64,000 nt of DNA from JBGSQR01 sp964509295 (GCA_964509295.1 CAZDWS010000015.1:29773-93772), one strand, 5' to 3'. Positions 1-9,561 are shown, numbered from the stretch's first letter. Notes: generated from the letters alone by a model not told the origin. Translations and numbers: made by a program.

Positions 1-6
1 TTTGCA

Positions 7-633
7 TTGGCTCGTTATACAGGACCTTCGTGCCGTTTGTGCAGAAGAGAAAACATGGAATTATTTTTGAAGGGGGATCGATGCTACACTGATAAGTGTG
101 CCATCAAACGTCGTAACTATCCTCCTGGGCAACATGGACAAGGCCGTTCAAAGGTCTCTGCATACGGCGTTCAGTTGCGTGAAAAACAAAAAGTCAGACG
201 TATCTACGGTCTTTTGGAAAAACAGTTCCGTGGATATTTTGCTGAGGCTGATCGTATGAAGGGTGTTACCGGCGAGAATCTGCTTTCACTTCTTGAAAGA
301 CGTCTGGATAATGTTGTTTATCGTCTCGGCTTTGCATCTTCACGTACCGAATCACGCCAGATTGTAAGACACGGTCATTTTACTCTGAATGGTAAAAAGG
401 TTAATATTCCTTCTATTCAGGTTAAAGTTAACGATGTTGTTACACTTCGCGAAAAAAGCACTAAAATTGCTTCTATTAATGAAGCACTTGAAGCTGTCGT
501 TCGTCGCGGTGTTCCGCAATGGCTTGAACTTGATAAAGATGGTTTTAAGGGAAGTGTAAAAGCGTTACCAATACGCGAAGATATCACTACTCCAATTCAA
601 GAACAGCTGGTTGTTGAACTTTATTCCAAGTAA
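7..633 (+). CDS. rpsD: 30S ribosomal protein S4
   Basis: Primary 16S rRNA-binding protein of the small subunit that starts assembly of the 5' domain; in many bacteria it also represses its own operon. The 208-residue product has the usual S4 length. Cys9, Cys12, Cys26 and Cys31 form the N-terminal zinc-type cluster of C+ S4 proteins, and the S4 RNA-binding domain lies at about residues 97-160. The start is TTG at position 7, chosen because it gives the conserved MARYTGP N-terminus; its ribosome binding site lies outside the window. It is followed by rpoA and rplQ in the normal order of the alpha operon. Confidence 0.97.
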   Translation: MARYTGPSCRLCRRENMELFLKGDRCYTDKCAIKRRNYPPGQHGQGRSKVSAYGVQLREKQKVRRIYGLLEKQFRGYFAEADRMKGVTGENLLSLLERRLDNVVYRLGFASSRTESRQIVRHGHFTLNGKKVNIPSIQVKVNDVVTLREKSTKIASINEALEAVVRRGVPQWLELDKDGFKGSVKALPIREDITTPIQEQLVVELYSK

Positions 634-704
634 TTGGTTTAACTGATCTGGCTTTTTGAGACTGTAACATCAGAGCCGGACAAATTCCTCCGGAGGAGGT
701 TGTA

Positions 705-1727
705 ATGTATAAAAACTGGCGCGATCTTATCAGGCCTAAACAACTTCAATTTGAGAAAGAATCGCTTTCAGATACATATGGTAAATTTTTTGCCGAGCCT
801 TTTGAGCGCGGCTTTGGTACCACACTTGGTAATTCTTTAAGAAGGATATTGTTGTCATCTCTTCAGGGAGCAGCAATTACCTCAGTACGCATAAAAGGTG
901 TTTTACACGAGTTTTCTGCAATTCAGGGTGTAACAGAGGATGTCACAGACATTATTCTTAACCTTAAGGGTGTTCGTCTAAAACTTCACTCTGTACCACA
1001 GGCAACTATTCGTGTAACTCATAAAGGCGAAGGTATTGTACGGGCTGGTGATTTTGTTGTCGGTCATAACGTTGAAGTTATGAACCCAGATCACTTGATC
1101 GCTACATGCGGTAAAGATGCACATTTTGAAATGGAAATGACAGTTAAGATGGGTAAAGGTTATGTCTCTGCTGATCGCAATCGCGATGAGAAGGCACCTG
1201 TTGGAACAATCCCTATTGATGCTATTTATTCACCAATCAAAAAAGTAAATTTTACCGTTTCAAATGCTCGTGTCGGTCAGATGACTGATTATGATAAATT
1301 GACTCTTGAAATATGGACTGATGGTAGTGGCAAACCAGAAGATGCTCTTGCTTACGCTGCTAAGATCATGAAAGAGCAACTTTCAATTTTCATCAACTTT
1401 GATGAGGAATCCGAGCCGCAGCAGCTTGAGGAAACGCAGGAAGAACTGGATAAAATTAACGAGAATCTTTATCGAACAGTTGAAGAACTCGAGCTTTCTG
1501 TCCGGTCTGCTAATTGTTTGAAAAATGCTGGAATTAAGTATATTGGTGAGTTGGTATCTAAAACAGAAGCTGAAATGCTGAAAACACAAAATTTCGGCCG
1601 TAAGTCTCTCAATGAAATTAAAGATATTCTTTGTGATATGGGGCTTACTTTTGGTATGAAGGTTGATGCATTTCCTGAACCCGAAATTCTGCGCCGACTA
1701 CGTGGTGAGCAAAAAGAAGAAGAGTAA
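705..1727 (+). CDS. rpoA: DNA-directed RNA polymerase subunit alpha
   Basis: Alpha subunit of RNA polymerase, which dimerises to nucleate the core enzyme and contacts UP elements and activators. The 340-residue product has the N-terminal assembly domain (about 1-230, with the FERGFGTTLGNSLRR segment), an acidic linker and the C-terminal domain (about 255-330, with the SVRSANCLKNAGI and FGRKSLNEIK helix-hairpin-helix motifs). A strong GGAGGAGG ribosome binding site sits 6-8 bases before the ATG. It lies between rpsD and rplQ, as in other proteobacteria. Confidence 0.98.
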   Translation: MYKNWRDLIRPKQLQFEKESLSDTYGKFFAEPFERGFGTTLGNSLRRILLSSLQGAAITSVRIKGVLHEFSAIQGVTEDVTDIILNLKGVRLKLHSVPQATIRVTHKGEGIVRAGDFVVGHNVEVMNPDHLIATCGKDAHFEMEMTVKMGKGYVSADRNRDEKAPVGTIPIDAIYSPIKKVNFTVSNARVGQMTDYDKLTLEIWTDGSGKPEDALAYAAKIMKEQLSIFINFDEESEPQQLEETQEELDKINENLYRTVEELELSVRSANCLKNAGIKYIGELVSKTEAEMLKTQNFGRKSLNEIKDILCDMGLTFGMKVDAFPEPEILRRLRGEQKEEE

Positions 1728-1766
1728 CACAACGGATCGTTATCTGTTTCAGAAAGGAAATCAGTT

Positions 1767-2147
1767 ATGCGTCACAACAAAGCGGGTAGACGACTTGGCA
1801 GGAAAACCAGCCATCGCGAAGCAATGTTCAGAAATATGGTCACTTCATTGTTGACCCATGAAAAAATAACAACCACTGATGCTAAGGCTAAGGAAATACG
1901 TTCATTTACTGAGAGAATGATAACTCTCGGTAAACGCGGTGACCTTCACTCCATGCGTCTGGCAGCCTCTTTCATTCGTGAAAAGTCTGTTGTGACTAAA
2001 CTGTTTGCTACTATAGCTCCACGTTATATGGACAGACCAGGTGGTTATACAAGGATCATCAAGCTTGGAATTCGTCAGGGTGATACTGCACCAATTTCTT
2101 TAATTGAATTGGTAGAAGCCGAAATGACACCCAAGGCAGCCAAGTAG
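1767..2147 (+). CDS. rplQ: 50S ribosomal protein L17
   Basis: Large-subunit protein near the peptide exit tunnel. The 126-residue product starts MRHNKAGRRLGR, the family signature, and keeps the conserved NMVTSLLTHEKI segment. An AGAAAGGA ribosome binding site precedes the ATG. It is the last gene of the alpha operon, 39 bases after rpoA, and is closed by a strong hairpin terminator immediately downstream. Confidence 0.98.
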   Translation: MRHNKAGRRLGRKTSHREAMFRNMVTSLLTHEKITTTDAKAKEIRSFTERMITLGKRGDLHSMRLAASFIREKSVVTKLFATIAPRYMDRPGGYTRIIKLGIRQGDTAPISLIELVEAEMTPKAAK

Positions 2148-2180
2148 CTTAAAGTTGATTTGATTAGACTTAAATGTAAA

Positions 2181-2219
2181 CAAAAGGCAAGGGCTTCACC
2201 CTTGCCTTTTGTTGTTTAT
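2181..2219 (+). terminator. Bidirectional intrinsic terminator after rplQ
   Basis: Perfect 13-bp stem (2181-2193 with 2199-2211) around a 5-base loop, with an A-rich 5' flank and a T-rich 3' flank. It separates rplQ from the convergent YaaR-family gene and can serve both strands. Confidence 0.9.
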
Positions 2220-2220
2220 A

Positions 2221-2667
2221 TTAAGTAATAAGATCTACAACCAAACCTTTTATGCCAACGATATTTGCTGTTATTTTCATGTTATTTCTTTGCTCGTTTA
2301 CAATAAGTTCATAAAGTTTATCCGCTTCGTTATTGATTACAGTGATAACCTCAAAATATCGAGGGTTATGAGCTGTCCCACCAATTTTATCTAACCGATA
2401 TGCTTCGTTTCCTACGCGTTTTGCTAGTTGTCCCAAAAGTTCTCGAAACTTCTTGAAATTTGCAAGAGTAGGTTCTTTAGCCAGAGTGTCACCATAAAAA
2501 TCTATTTCTTGCTTAAGTTGTTCAACATCCTGTTTGTAGGTGCTGCCTGAATTTTGTTGGATTGATAATTCAGAGTCAAAGAGACTGGAAACCAGTTTTT
2601 TTATGGGAGAACTTTTGCTTGATTTCTTGTCAAGGTCTCTAAGTGCCGAAGTGTCTTCTATTCGCAT
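2221..2667 (-). CDS. YaaR-family (DUF327) protein
   Basis: Small soluble helical protein of the YaaR/DUF327 family, whose role is poorly defined. In some bacteria it is encoded near flagellar or DNA-metabolism genes. The start chosen is the ATG at 2667, giving 148 residues beginning MRIEDTSALRD, because a good AGGAG ribosome binding site lies just upstream; the longer reading frame to 2781 has no such signal. The core (about residues 40-148) is predicted helical and charged, including FKKFRELLGQLAKR and NPRYFEVITVINNEADKLY. It converges on the alpha operon and is divergent from the downstream kinase gene. Confidence 0.75.
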   Translation of the reverse strand: MRIEDTSALRDLDKKSSKSSPIKKLVSSLFDSELSIQQNSGSTYKQDVEQLKQEIDFYGDTLAKEPTLANFKKFRELLGQLAKRVGNEAYRLDKIGGTAHNPRYFEVITVINNEADKLYELIVNEQRNNMKITANIVGIKGLVVDLIT

Positions 2668-2853
2668 GACAACTCCTGTATTTAAAATGATTGAATAATA
2701 CCATAGTATCCGAACTCTTACAATTGCAGTGAAAATGCAACAATCAGTTTTGTTCAATATGTAGATGTGATACAAAGACAAATAATAAATGATAGGTCAA
2801 TTTGGTTAAAGTGGCTGTTTTCTTAATATTGTTGCAATGCTGGAGATTTTCTT

Positions 2854-5070
2854 ATGTCACCAAAGAATAACCTCACAGAACGCCGTAAAAGGATTCGTGA
2901 AGGTCTGATTATAATTCTTGCGATTATCCTGATTGCTTTTTTAACCAAAGCAGAAATACGTTTAACTCAGTTGAGCGTTGATTCAGCGATTGGTAGTAAT
3001 ATAGCGATTTTTGCCGTAATTAATATTGTTATTCTGCTTGTTATATTACTTGTTTATCTTGTCTGTCGCAATGTTGTTAAGCTTCTGGTTGAAAGCCGCT
3101 CAAATCCTCTGGGAGCGAGGCTGCGAACGAAACTGGTCATGTCTTTTGTAGGATTGTCACTCGTTCCCACAATGTTGCTATTTTTTGCGGCTGCCGGATT
3201 CATAAATAATACAATTCATAACTGGTTTAATAACCAAATCGAGACGTCACTTAGTGAGTCACTCGAAGTAGCTCAAACCTATTATAAAAACTCAGCAACA
3301 AATGCTCTTTATTATGGCCGCCAAATCAGTGTATTTATACGGACTCAGAAACTTTTGAATCAGGACAATCTACCGCAGCTAAAGGAATTGATCAGGCAAA
3401 AACAGAAAGAATATAATCTCGGTGTAGTTGAGGTTTATTCAGCGCAGAAAGAAGAACTTGTCAGAGCGTCGAACCCTGATGTGCCTAAAGGTGAATTTAC
3501 CAACCCGGCATCGGAAGATATTATGCGCGCTCTTTCTGGTAATGAACTTTCCCGTATAAATACGGTTGGAAAGGCGGATCTGATCAGAGGTATTGTTCCT
3601 ATATACTCGACCTGGAATGATAAGGATGTGGTTGGGGCTGTTGTAGTTAACTACTATGTCCCATATTCTCTTGTAAATAAAATGAAAGAGATTACTCAGT
3701 CTTATAATGAGTTTAAACAGCTGAAGATATTAAAAAACCCGATCCGGGCAGGATATATTTTAACATTATTTCTTATTACAACAGTAATTGTTTTCTTTGC
3801 GTACTGGATGGCCGTCTATTTGGCAAACAGCATGACCAAGCCGGTTCAGGAGTTAGTTGAAGCAACAAGAGAAGTCGCAAACGGTAATCTTGATGTACAA
3901 ATAAAGTTGGAGTCTGGTGATGAAATTGGAATGCTTGTTCAGTCTTTCAATAAAATGACTAATGACTTACAGACTAAACAGTTGGCTTTGAATTCTTTTA
4001 ACGCAGAACTTTCACGCATTAACCTTGAAATTGAGCAGCGTCGCAGATATATGGCAATTGTACTTCGCAACGTTGCAGCGGGAGTTATTTCAACCGACAA
4101 GAGCGGAATAATTACTACAATTAACAAGTCGGCTGAAATGCTGCTTAATATTAATACAGGTACTGTTATAGGTAAAAATTTCCGTGAAATATTGAAGGGT
4201 GCTGATCTTGAAATAGTAAAGGAAACTTTGCGTGATCTTCTGGCCGCAAGGCAGGATACCGTTAATAGGCAGATTTCTGTTGAAATTCACGGAGTCAGAA
4301 AGGTTCTGCACCTTCATCTGACAATGCTACGAGATGATGCCGGTGATTTTCTAGGTACAGTACTTGTGCTTGATGATTTAACCCAGGTTATGAAGGTGCA
4401 ACGTATGGCGGCCTGGAGAGAGGTTGCCAGGCGTATTGCCCATGAAATAAAAAACCCGCTGACACCAATTCAGCTTTCGGCACAGAGACTTAGAAAACGT
4501 TATTTGTCTCGCTTCAGCGATGATGAGAAGGTTTTTGATGAGTGTACCGAGATGATTATTAAGTCTGTTGATGAACTGAAAACCCTTGTAAATGAGTTTT
4601 CTAACTTTGCCAGAATGCCAGCTATTAATCCGGAACCCAATGATCTTAATTCGATTATTAGAGAGACACTTACGCTTTACCAGGAAGCTCACAGAAAGGT
4701 TGAGTTTGTTTTTGAAGCTGATTCAAGGCTTCCGCAACTGGTAATTGATAGAGATCAGATCAAGCGCGTTGTAATAAATATTCTAGAAAATTCTTTAGCG
4801 GCAATGGCCGAGCAGGGTAAGATTGAGATCAAAAGTCTTTTTGATAACGAGCTTAAGATGGCTTCACTTACAATTGCCGACAATGGCCCCGGTATACCTG
4901 CTGAAGACAAACCTCGTCTGTTTGAACCCTATTTTTCCACTAAGAAAACCGGTACAGGCTTAGGACTGGCTATAGTTAATAGTATTATCTCTGACCATAA
5001 CGGATTTGTGCGTGTCAGAGATAACCACCCGCAGGGTGCATGTTTTGTCGTGGAACTACCTGTTGGTTAA
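2854..5070 (+). CDS. NtrY-like membrane sensor histidine kinase
   Basis: Membrane sensor of a two-component system, probably phosphorylating the NtrX-like regulator encoded 57 bases downstream. The 738 residues contain N-terminal membrane segments (about 20-40, 48-72 and 94-115), an extracytoplasmic region (about 115-290), a further membrane segment near 300-320, a HAMP linker (about 320-372), a PAS domain (about 395-500), the dimerisation box AHEIKNPLTPIQ with its phospho-accepting His, and an ATPase domain with DNGPGIP and GTGLGLAI boxes. This order matches NtrY. The signal sensed cannot be read from the sequence; redox or nitrogen status are possibilities. Confidence 0.9.
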   Translation: MSPKNNLTERRKRIREGLIIILAIILIAFLTKAEIRLTQLSVDSAIGSNIAIFAVINIVILLVILLVYLVCRNVVKLLVESRSNPLGARLRTKLVMSFVGLSLVPTMLLFFAAAGFINNTIHNWFNNQIETSLSESLEVAQTYYKNSATNALYYGRQISVFIRTQKLLNQDNLPQLKELIRQKQKEYNLGVVEVYSAQKEELVRASNPDVPKGEFTNPASEDIMRALSGNELSRINTVGKADLIRGIVPIYSTWNDKDVVGAVVVNYYVPYSLVNKMKEITQSYNEFKQLKILKNPIRAGYILTLFLITTVIVFFAYWMAVYLANSMTKPVQELVEATREVANGNLDVQIKLESGDEIGMLVQSFNKMTNDLQTKQLALNSFNAELSRINLEIEQRRRYMAIVLRNVAAGVISTDKSGIITTINKSAEMLLNINTGTVIGKNFREILKGADLEIVKETLRDLLAARQDTVNRQISVEIHGVRKVLHLHLTMLRDDAGDFLGTVLVLDDLTQVMKVQRMAAWREVARRIAHEIKNPLTPIQLSAQRLRKRYLSRFSDDEKVFDECTEMIIKSVDELKTLVNEFSNFARMPAINPEPNDLNSIIRETLTLYQEAHRKVEFVFEADSRLPQLVIDRDQIKRVVINILENSLAAMAEQGKIEIKSLFDNELKMASLTIADNGPGIPAEDKPRLFEPYFSTKKTGTGLGLAIVNSIISDHNGFVRVRDNHPQGACFVVELPVG

Positions 5071-5127
5071 ATAATGTTTGTCTCAATCTCAAACCCGATC
5101 TTAGCCTGTTTTTATAAGGAGTATTGA

Positions 5128-6501
5128 ATGTCAAAAACAATTCTTGTAGTTGATGACGAGAAGGATATCAGGACATCCCTGACCGGTATTCTGGAGGATG
5201 AAGGTTATCAGGTAATTACCGCCAATAGTGGAATTGAAGCGGTAGAAAGTGTCAGGCAGGATCTTCCTGATCTTGTCTTGTTAGATATCTGGATGCCTGG
5301 TATTGATGGCCTGGAAACACTTGAAAGGTTAAAATCCCTTTTCCCCCCACTTACAGTAATTATGATTTCAGGGCATGGAACTATCGAAACTGCAGTAAAA
5401 TCAACCAAGCTTGGTGCTTATGATTTTATTGAAAAGCCACTTTCCTTGGATAAAGTTCTTATCACAGTCAGTAACGCATTGCGCATGAAAGAACTACGTG
5501 TAGAAAACGAGGAGCTGAAGCGTGTTGTTGGCAACGAATACGAACTGGTCGGCAACAGTCCGGCTATGGTGGCTCTGAGGGAACAGATTGTGCGAGTTGC
5601 TCCTACAAACGCGTCAGTTCTGGTGACTGGTGAAAATGGAACCGGTAAGGAGTTGGTGGCACGTTCGATCCATTATTATAGTCAGCGCAGTGAAAAACCG
5701 TTTATTGCCATCAATTGTGCTGCCATACCGGAAGAGCTGATTGAGAGTGAACTGTTTGGCCATGAAAAAGGTGCATTCACAGGAGCTGTTGCTCAGAAAA
5801 AAGGTAAATTCGACCTGGCGGATGGTGGTACACTTTTTCTGGATGAGATAGGGGATATGTCGCTGAAGACTCAGGCTAAAGTTTTACGTATTCTACAGGA
5901 GAGGTGCTTTGAACGTGTAGGTGGAAACAGGCTGGTATCGGTAGATGTAAGAATAATTGCTGCAACTAATAAATCGTTGGAAAATGAAATTAGTATTGGT
6001 AGTTTTAGAGAAGACCTTTATTACCGGTTAAATGTCATCCCATTCAGGGTGCCAGCACTTCGGGAAAGAGTTGAAGATCTGCCTCTTCTGGTGCCGCATT
6101 TTGTGAGCCAGTTCTATCATCATGAAGGTCGTGAGCCAAAGACCTTTCTGCCGGAAACACTTGTATTGCTATGCCAGCATGACTGGCCTGGCAATATCAG
6201 GGAGCTGAGAAACATAATTGAAAGAATATTGATTATGACGCCTGGCCAAGTAATCACACCTTCAGATGTACCAGGTCTTTTTATGAATCGAGAGAAAATG
6301 GAGTCTGCCGAGTCGAGAATGGCCGGTTCAAGTGGGGTTGAAACTTTGCGCGAAGCACGTGAAGGGTTTGAACGTGATTTTATTATTCAGAAGCTGGAAG
6401 AAAATGACTGGAATATCTCGCGTACTGCTGAGTTGATTGAGCTTGAGCGTAGTAACTTGCATCGCAAGATCAAATCCTACGGGATTGATGTGAAAAAATA
6501 G
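5128..6501 (+). CDS. NtrX-like sigma-54-dependent response regulator
   Basis: Enhancer-binding transcription activator for sigma-54 RNA polymerase. The 457 residues contain a receiver domain (1-120, phospho-acceptor Asp in LLDIWMPG), an AAA+ domain (about 140-380, Walker A GENGTGKE, the sigma-54 contact loop GAFTGA and the sensor region RELRNIIE) and a C-terminal Fis-type helix-turn-helix (about 415-457, ending RTAELIELERSNLHRKI). An AAGGAG ribosome binding site precedes the ATG. It follows the NtrY-like kinase in the same operon. Target promoters are not evident in this window. Confidence 0.93.
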   Translation: MSKTILVVDDEKDIRTSLTGILEDEGYQVITANSGIEAVESVRQDLPDLVLLDIWMPGIDGLETLERLKSLFPPLTVIMISGHGTIETAVKSTKLGAYDFIEKPLSLDKVLITVSNALRMKELRVENEELKRVVGNEYELVGNSPAMVALREQIVRVAPTNASVLVTGENGTGKELVARSIHYYSQRSEKPFIAINCAAIPEELIESELFGHEKGAFTGAVAQKKGKFDLADGGTLFLDEIGDMSLKTQAKVLRILQERCFERVGGNRLVSVDVRIIAATNKSLENEISIGSFREDLYYRLNVIPFRVPALRERVEDLPLLVPHFVSQFYHHEGREPKTFLPETLVLLCQHDWPGNIRELRNIIERILIMTPGQVITPSDVPGLFMNREKMESAESRMAGSSGVETLREAREGFERDFIIQKLEENDWNISRTAELIELERSNLHRKIKSYGIDVKK

Positions 6502-6513
6502 TTGGTTAAGTGA

Positions 6514-7014
6514 TTAATTGTTATCAGTGGCAGCCATTTGCCTCTCTGACTTTTTCCGGTTTCTCAAGCAAGAAAAAAAAGAGCTCAGAAGCCCTGAACA
6601 CTCATTCTCAAGGATGCGTGAAATAAGATTCACTTTATGATTAAGGCGGTCGTCAGTTGAAAAGTCGTAAAGAGATCCTGCTGCACCACCTTTTGGATCA
6701 TAGCAGCCAAAAACAACAGTCGGAACACGTGCTAAAATAATAGCCCCCATGCACATGGTGCAGGGTTCAAGTGTCACATACAGAGTCGTATCAAGCAGTC
6801 GCCAGGAATTAAGTTTTCTGGCGGCTTTTTTTATTGCCAACAGTTCTGCATGTGCAGTAGGGTCCTGGCTGGATTCTCGCAGATTATGACCACGCGCGAT
6901 AATTTGCCCATTTTGTACAATCACACACCCGATAGGCACTTCATTTTTTGTTTCTGCCTTGCGAGCCTCAGCAATTGCAAGTCGCATCCAGTGTTCATGA
7001 TTTTTGTCAGACAT
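6514..7014 (-). CDS. tadA: tRNA-specific adenosine deaminase
   Basis: Deaminates the wobble adenosine (A34) of tRNA-Arg to inosine. The protein has the zinc-deaminase signature: HAE (catalytic Glu and one zinc ligand, in PTAHAELLAI) and PCxxC (EPCTMCMGA). The start chosen is the ATG at 7014 (166 residues), which has an AAGGGA ribosome binding site; an in-frame start at 7056 would add 14 residues without a better signal. The C-terminal tail after about residue 145 is basic and slightly longer than in Escherichia coli TadA. It converges with the NtrX-like gene, with only 12 bases between stop codons. Confidence 0.93.
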   Translation of the reverse strand: MSDKNHEHWMRLAIAEARKAETKNEVPIGCVIVQNGQIIARGHNLRESSQDPTAHAELLAIKKAARKLNSWRLLDTTLYVTLEPCTMCMGAIILARVPTVVFGCYDPKGGAAGSLYDFSTDDRLNHKVNLISRILENECSGLLSSFFSCLRNRKKSERQMAATDNN

Positions 7015-7116
7015 TAGATCCCTTATTTGAATCAGGTGTGTCTTTGCTCCGAGCATAATATAACAGGTTGATACTATTTTGCAGGTGAAAAATATTTATC
7101 AGTTGTCGGGTTATTG

Positions 7117-7144
7117 TTGCAGGAAGCCAAGTCGGCTGTATAAA
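7117..7144 (+). promoter_or_regulatory. Candidate sigma-70 promoter in the tadA-VF530 gap
   Basis: TTGCAG (7117-7122), a 16-base spacer and TATAAA (7139-7144). It points toward the VF530/xerD pair and implies a leader of more than 200 bases. The rest of the 370-base gap (7015-7385) shows no RNA gene or ORF I can support. Confidence 0.35.
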
Positions 7145-7385
7145 TATAAGCTGACATAATTCAACAAAAAGGTATTATTGAAAATGGAATTAGCTTGATT
7201 GCAAAGACTGCTTCGCCTTACGTTACGATCTCTAAAATTAGAGAAGTACTTGACCATTGCAGTGATTTGTAGCATTGGCTCATCTACAGGTTGATATTAA
7301 TATATGCTTGTCCCAAGTAATTTTAGGTTTTTGATAAAATCATTTATTTGTCGGGGTAGGCCGTAATTGAGAAAGGGGATTTTCT

Positions 7386-7613
7386 ATGACAGATCAAAAC
7401 AATAGTGATCTGCTGCATGGTGTAACATTGATAATGATACTGACTGAGCTAGTGCAGCACTACGGCTGGGCTGAGATGGGCAGGGGCATTGAGATCAGGT
7501 GTTTTACCCATGACCCCAGCATTGATTCAAGCCTTAAGTTTCTAAGAAGAACACCCTGGGCAAGGGATAAGGTTGAAGAAATGTATCTGCGTTGGAAGCT
7601 GGAAACCGCTTGA
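7386..7613 (+). CDS. VF530-family (DUF2132) protein
   Basis: Small protein of the VF530/DUF2132 family, for which DNA binding has been proposed from structure. The 75 residues span essentially the whole family domain, including LLHGVTLIMILTELV, GWAEMGRGIEIRCF and the conserved SLKFLRRTPWARDKVEEMY. A GAAAGGGG ribosome binding site precedes the ATG. It ends 4 bases before xerD, so the two are probably co-translated. Function is unknown. Confidence 0.8.
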   Translation: MTDQNNSDLLHGVTLIMILTELVQHYGWAEMGRGIEIRCFTHDPSIDSSLKFLRRTPWARDKVEEMYLRWKLETA

Positions 7614-7617
7614 TGCC

Positions 7618-8505
7618 ATGAATGACTTTCTGGATCTGTTTATCAGCTATCTGTCTGTAGAAAGGGGGCTTTCCCGTAATACGCAGGAGGCCTATAGTCG
7701 CGACCTGTCCCGTTATTTAGACTTCCTGGAAAGGCAGGGTTGTCAGGCTCCGGGAGATGTCAAGTCATCGGATGTGGCCCAGTTTATGGGGTGGTTGAAA
7801 AATGAAGGGATTGCTCCGCGTAGTCGGGCCCGTTGCCTTTCATCTATCAGAATGTTTCACAAGTTTCTGATGGTTGAAAGTTATACGGATTCAAATCCGG
7901 CCTCAATCATTGAAGCACCTCGAACATTGCACAAGCTGCCTGAGTTTTTGACCAGTCCTGAAGTTGATCAGCTTTTTGCTGCCTGTGCAGGAAGCGCAGG
8001 CGAAAATGTGCGTGATCTGGCCATGCTGGAATTGCTTTATGCCACCGGATTGCGTGTTTCCGAACTGGTCAATCTCAAACTGCGGGAAGTTAACCTGGAT
8101 AGTGGGTATTTGATGACGCTGGGCAAAGGTAATAAGGAACGTCTGGTGCCAATCGGTGACTCAGCCTGCCGGAAAGTGAGTGAATATCTGGCGGAGGTGC
8201 GTCACAGGCAGGATGCTACCGGGCGGAATATCCATCTTTTTCTTTCCCGATTGGGAGACTCCATGAGCCGTCAGGCTTTCTGGAACATAATTAAAAAAAG
8301 ATCTCTGCTGGCCGGTATCCGCAAAAATATATCTCCCCACACACTGCGTCATTCCTTTGCTACCCATCTGCTTGAAAACGGTGCAGATCTGCGCAGCGTA
8401 CAGATTATGCTGGGGCACGCAGACCTGTCGTCAACGCAGATTTATACCCATGTCACTCGTGAAAGGCTGAAGAGGTTGCATCAGCAGATTCATCCGCGCG
8501 GCTGA
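7618..8505 (+). CDS. xerD: Tyrosine recombinase XerD
   Basis: Site-specific recombinase that resolves chromosome dimers at dif with a partner XerC. The 295 residues contain an N-terminal core-binding SAM-like domain (about 1-85) and a catalytic domain (about 105-285) with the Arg in ATGLRVSEL, the HTLRHSFATHLLENG box, the second His in LGHADLSSTQIY and the nucleophilic Tyr in the same segment. The C-terminal RERLKRLHQQIHPR resembles XerD more than XerC. The start at 7618 gives the usual XerD length; the reading frame is open back to 7573, inside the preceding gene. Confidence 0.92.
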   Translation: MNDFLDLFISYLSVERGLSRNTQEAYSRDLSRYLDFLERQGCQAPGDVKSSDVAQFMGWLKNEGIAPRSRARCLSSIRMFHKFLMVESYTDSNPASIIEAPRTLHKLPEFLTSPEVDQLFAACAGSAGENVRDLAMLELLYATGLRVSELVNLKLREVNLDSGYLMTLGKGNKERLVPIGDSACRKVSEYLAEVRHRQDATGRNIHLFLSRLGDSMSRQAFWNIIKKRSLLAGIRKNISPHTLRHSFATHLLENGADLRSVQIMLGHADLSSTQIYTHVTRERLKRLHQQIHPRG

Positions 8506-8602
8506 GTCAGGTCGAGGATTTTGTTCGCTTTGCCCACCGATCAAGGTTCTGTCTTTTCTCAACCTTAACCTCAATCTCAACCTTTTTTCCACATGTTTAA
8601 CC

Positions 8603-8631
8603 TTGAAAGAATACGGTTCTTCTAGTATAAA
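8603..8631 (+). promoter_or_regulatory. Sigma-70 promoter upstream of walJ-like gene
   Basis: TTGAAA (8603-8608), a 17-base spacer and TATAAA (8626-8631), a near-consensus pair about 120 bases before the GTG start. Just upstream (8558-8588) is a pyrimidine-rich run of repeated TCAACCT/TAACCTC units. Confidence 0.6.
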
Positions 8632-8750
8632 TATAGCTTACTCTTTTTCCGCTTAGGTGCTCCGGCATCTTTATATATCCTGCTGTAATCCTGCTTTATT
8701 TAATGTCATAGAGGCTGAAGTCCGTTCAGTCCTGGAATCCTGGAGCCTGT

Positions 8751-9521
8751 GTGAAAATCTGTTCGCTGGCCAGCGGCAGTAAGGGTAATTGCCTCTATCT
8801 GGAGTGTGGCAATACCCGTTTGCTGATAGATGTTGGCATGTCGTTGCGTGAAACACTGCTCCGCATGGAGTTGTGCGGGATTGACCCGACCGGTGTTAAT
8901 GCAGTACTGCTGACACATGAACATATTGATCACATTCGCAGTGCCGGTTCCTTTGCAAGAAAATTCAGCGTGCCGGTTGTTGCCAGTCACATGGTCTGCC
9001 AAAAGGCACAAAAATATCTGAAGAAAACCCGCTTGATTGAATTTGAATCCGGTGTGGCCTTCTCTTTTCGTGATGTTCAGGTTGATCCGTTTCCGATTAC
9101 GCACGACTCCTGCGATCCGGTCGGTTTTGTGGTTGAGTCGGATGAGGGGCGCTGTGGCTCTGTTACAGATCTGGGGATTGTGACCAGGTTGGTGGCGGAC
9201 AAGCTGCGTGGTTGCCGCTTCCTGAATCTGGAGTCAAACCATGATATGGAGATGCTGATGAACGGCCCCTATCCGTGGGAGTTGAAACAGCGCATCAAAT
9301 CGCGTCACGGGCACCTTTCCAACGCCGAATCACTGGAACTGCTGCATGACCTTGCCCATGAAGGGCTGGAGGTGCTGGTAATGGCCCATCTTTCCGAAGT
9401 AAATAATCACCCGGATCATGTGGTCGCCAATACACAATCGTTTCTACGTGACCAGAATGTCTGCTCTCCGATCATTGTGATCGGTGATCAGTTTAAAGCC
9501 AGCTGCTTGATTGAAATCTGA
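8751..9521 (+). CDS. WalJ/YycJ-type metallo-beta-lactamase-fold hydrolase
   Basis: MBL-fold protein of the WalJ (YycJ) family, thought to be a DNA exonuclease or a cell-wall/replication coordination factor. The 256 residues begin MKICSLASGSKGNC, the family signature, followed by the metal-binding HEHIDH motif at about residue 62, a distal HD near residue 115 and SNHD near residue 162. The start is GTG at 8751 with a weak GGAG upstream. It has its own likely promoter and precedes purB by 40 bases, so it may lead the purine run. Confidence 0.88.
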   Translation: MKICSLASGSKGNCLYLECGNTRLLIDVGMSLRETLLRMELCGIDPTGVNAVLLTHEHIDHIRSAGSFARKFSVPVVASHMVCQKAQKYLKKTRLIEFESGVAFSFRDVQVDPFPITHDSCDPVGFVVESDEGRCGSVTDLGIVTRLVADKLRGCRFLNLESNHDMEMLMNGPYPWELKQRIKSRHGHLSNAESLELLHDLAHEGLEVLVMAHLSEVNNHPDHVVANTQSFLRDQNVCSPIIVIGDQFKASCLIEI

Positions 9522-9561
9522 TTTTAAAACTACTCAGTAATAATTTATAGGAGCAAAAACT

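Noticed and set aside
7015..7385. The 370-base tadA-VF530 gap as a possible ncRNA
   Set aside because: Only a candidate promoter could be supported; no conserved structure was recognised.
8558..8588. Repeated TCAACCT/TAACCTC units as a possible CRISPR-like or satellite array
   Set aside because: The units are short, irregular and only a few copies; they look like a pyrimidine-rich tract before a promoter.
8706..9104. A long antisense ORF within the walJ-like gene
   Set aside because: It is a shadow of a strongly conserved MBL-fold gene and shows no family motif.
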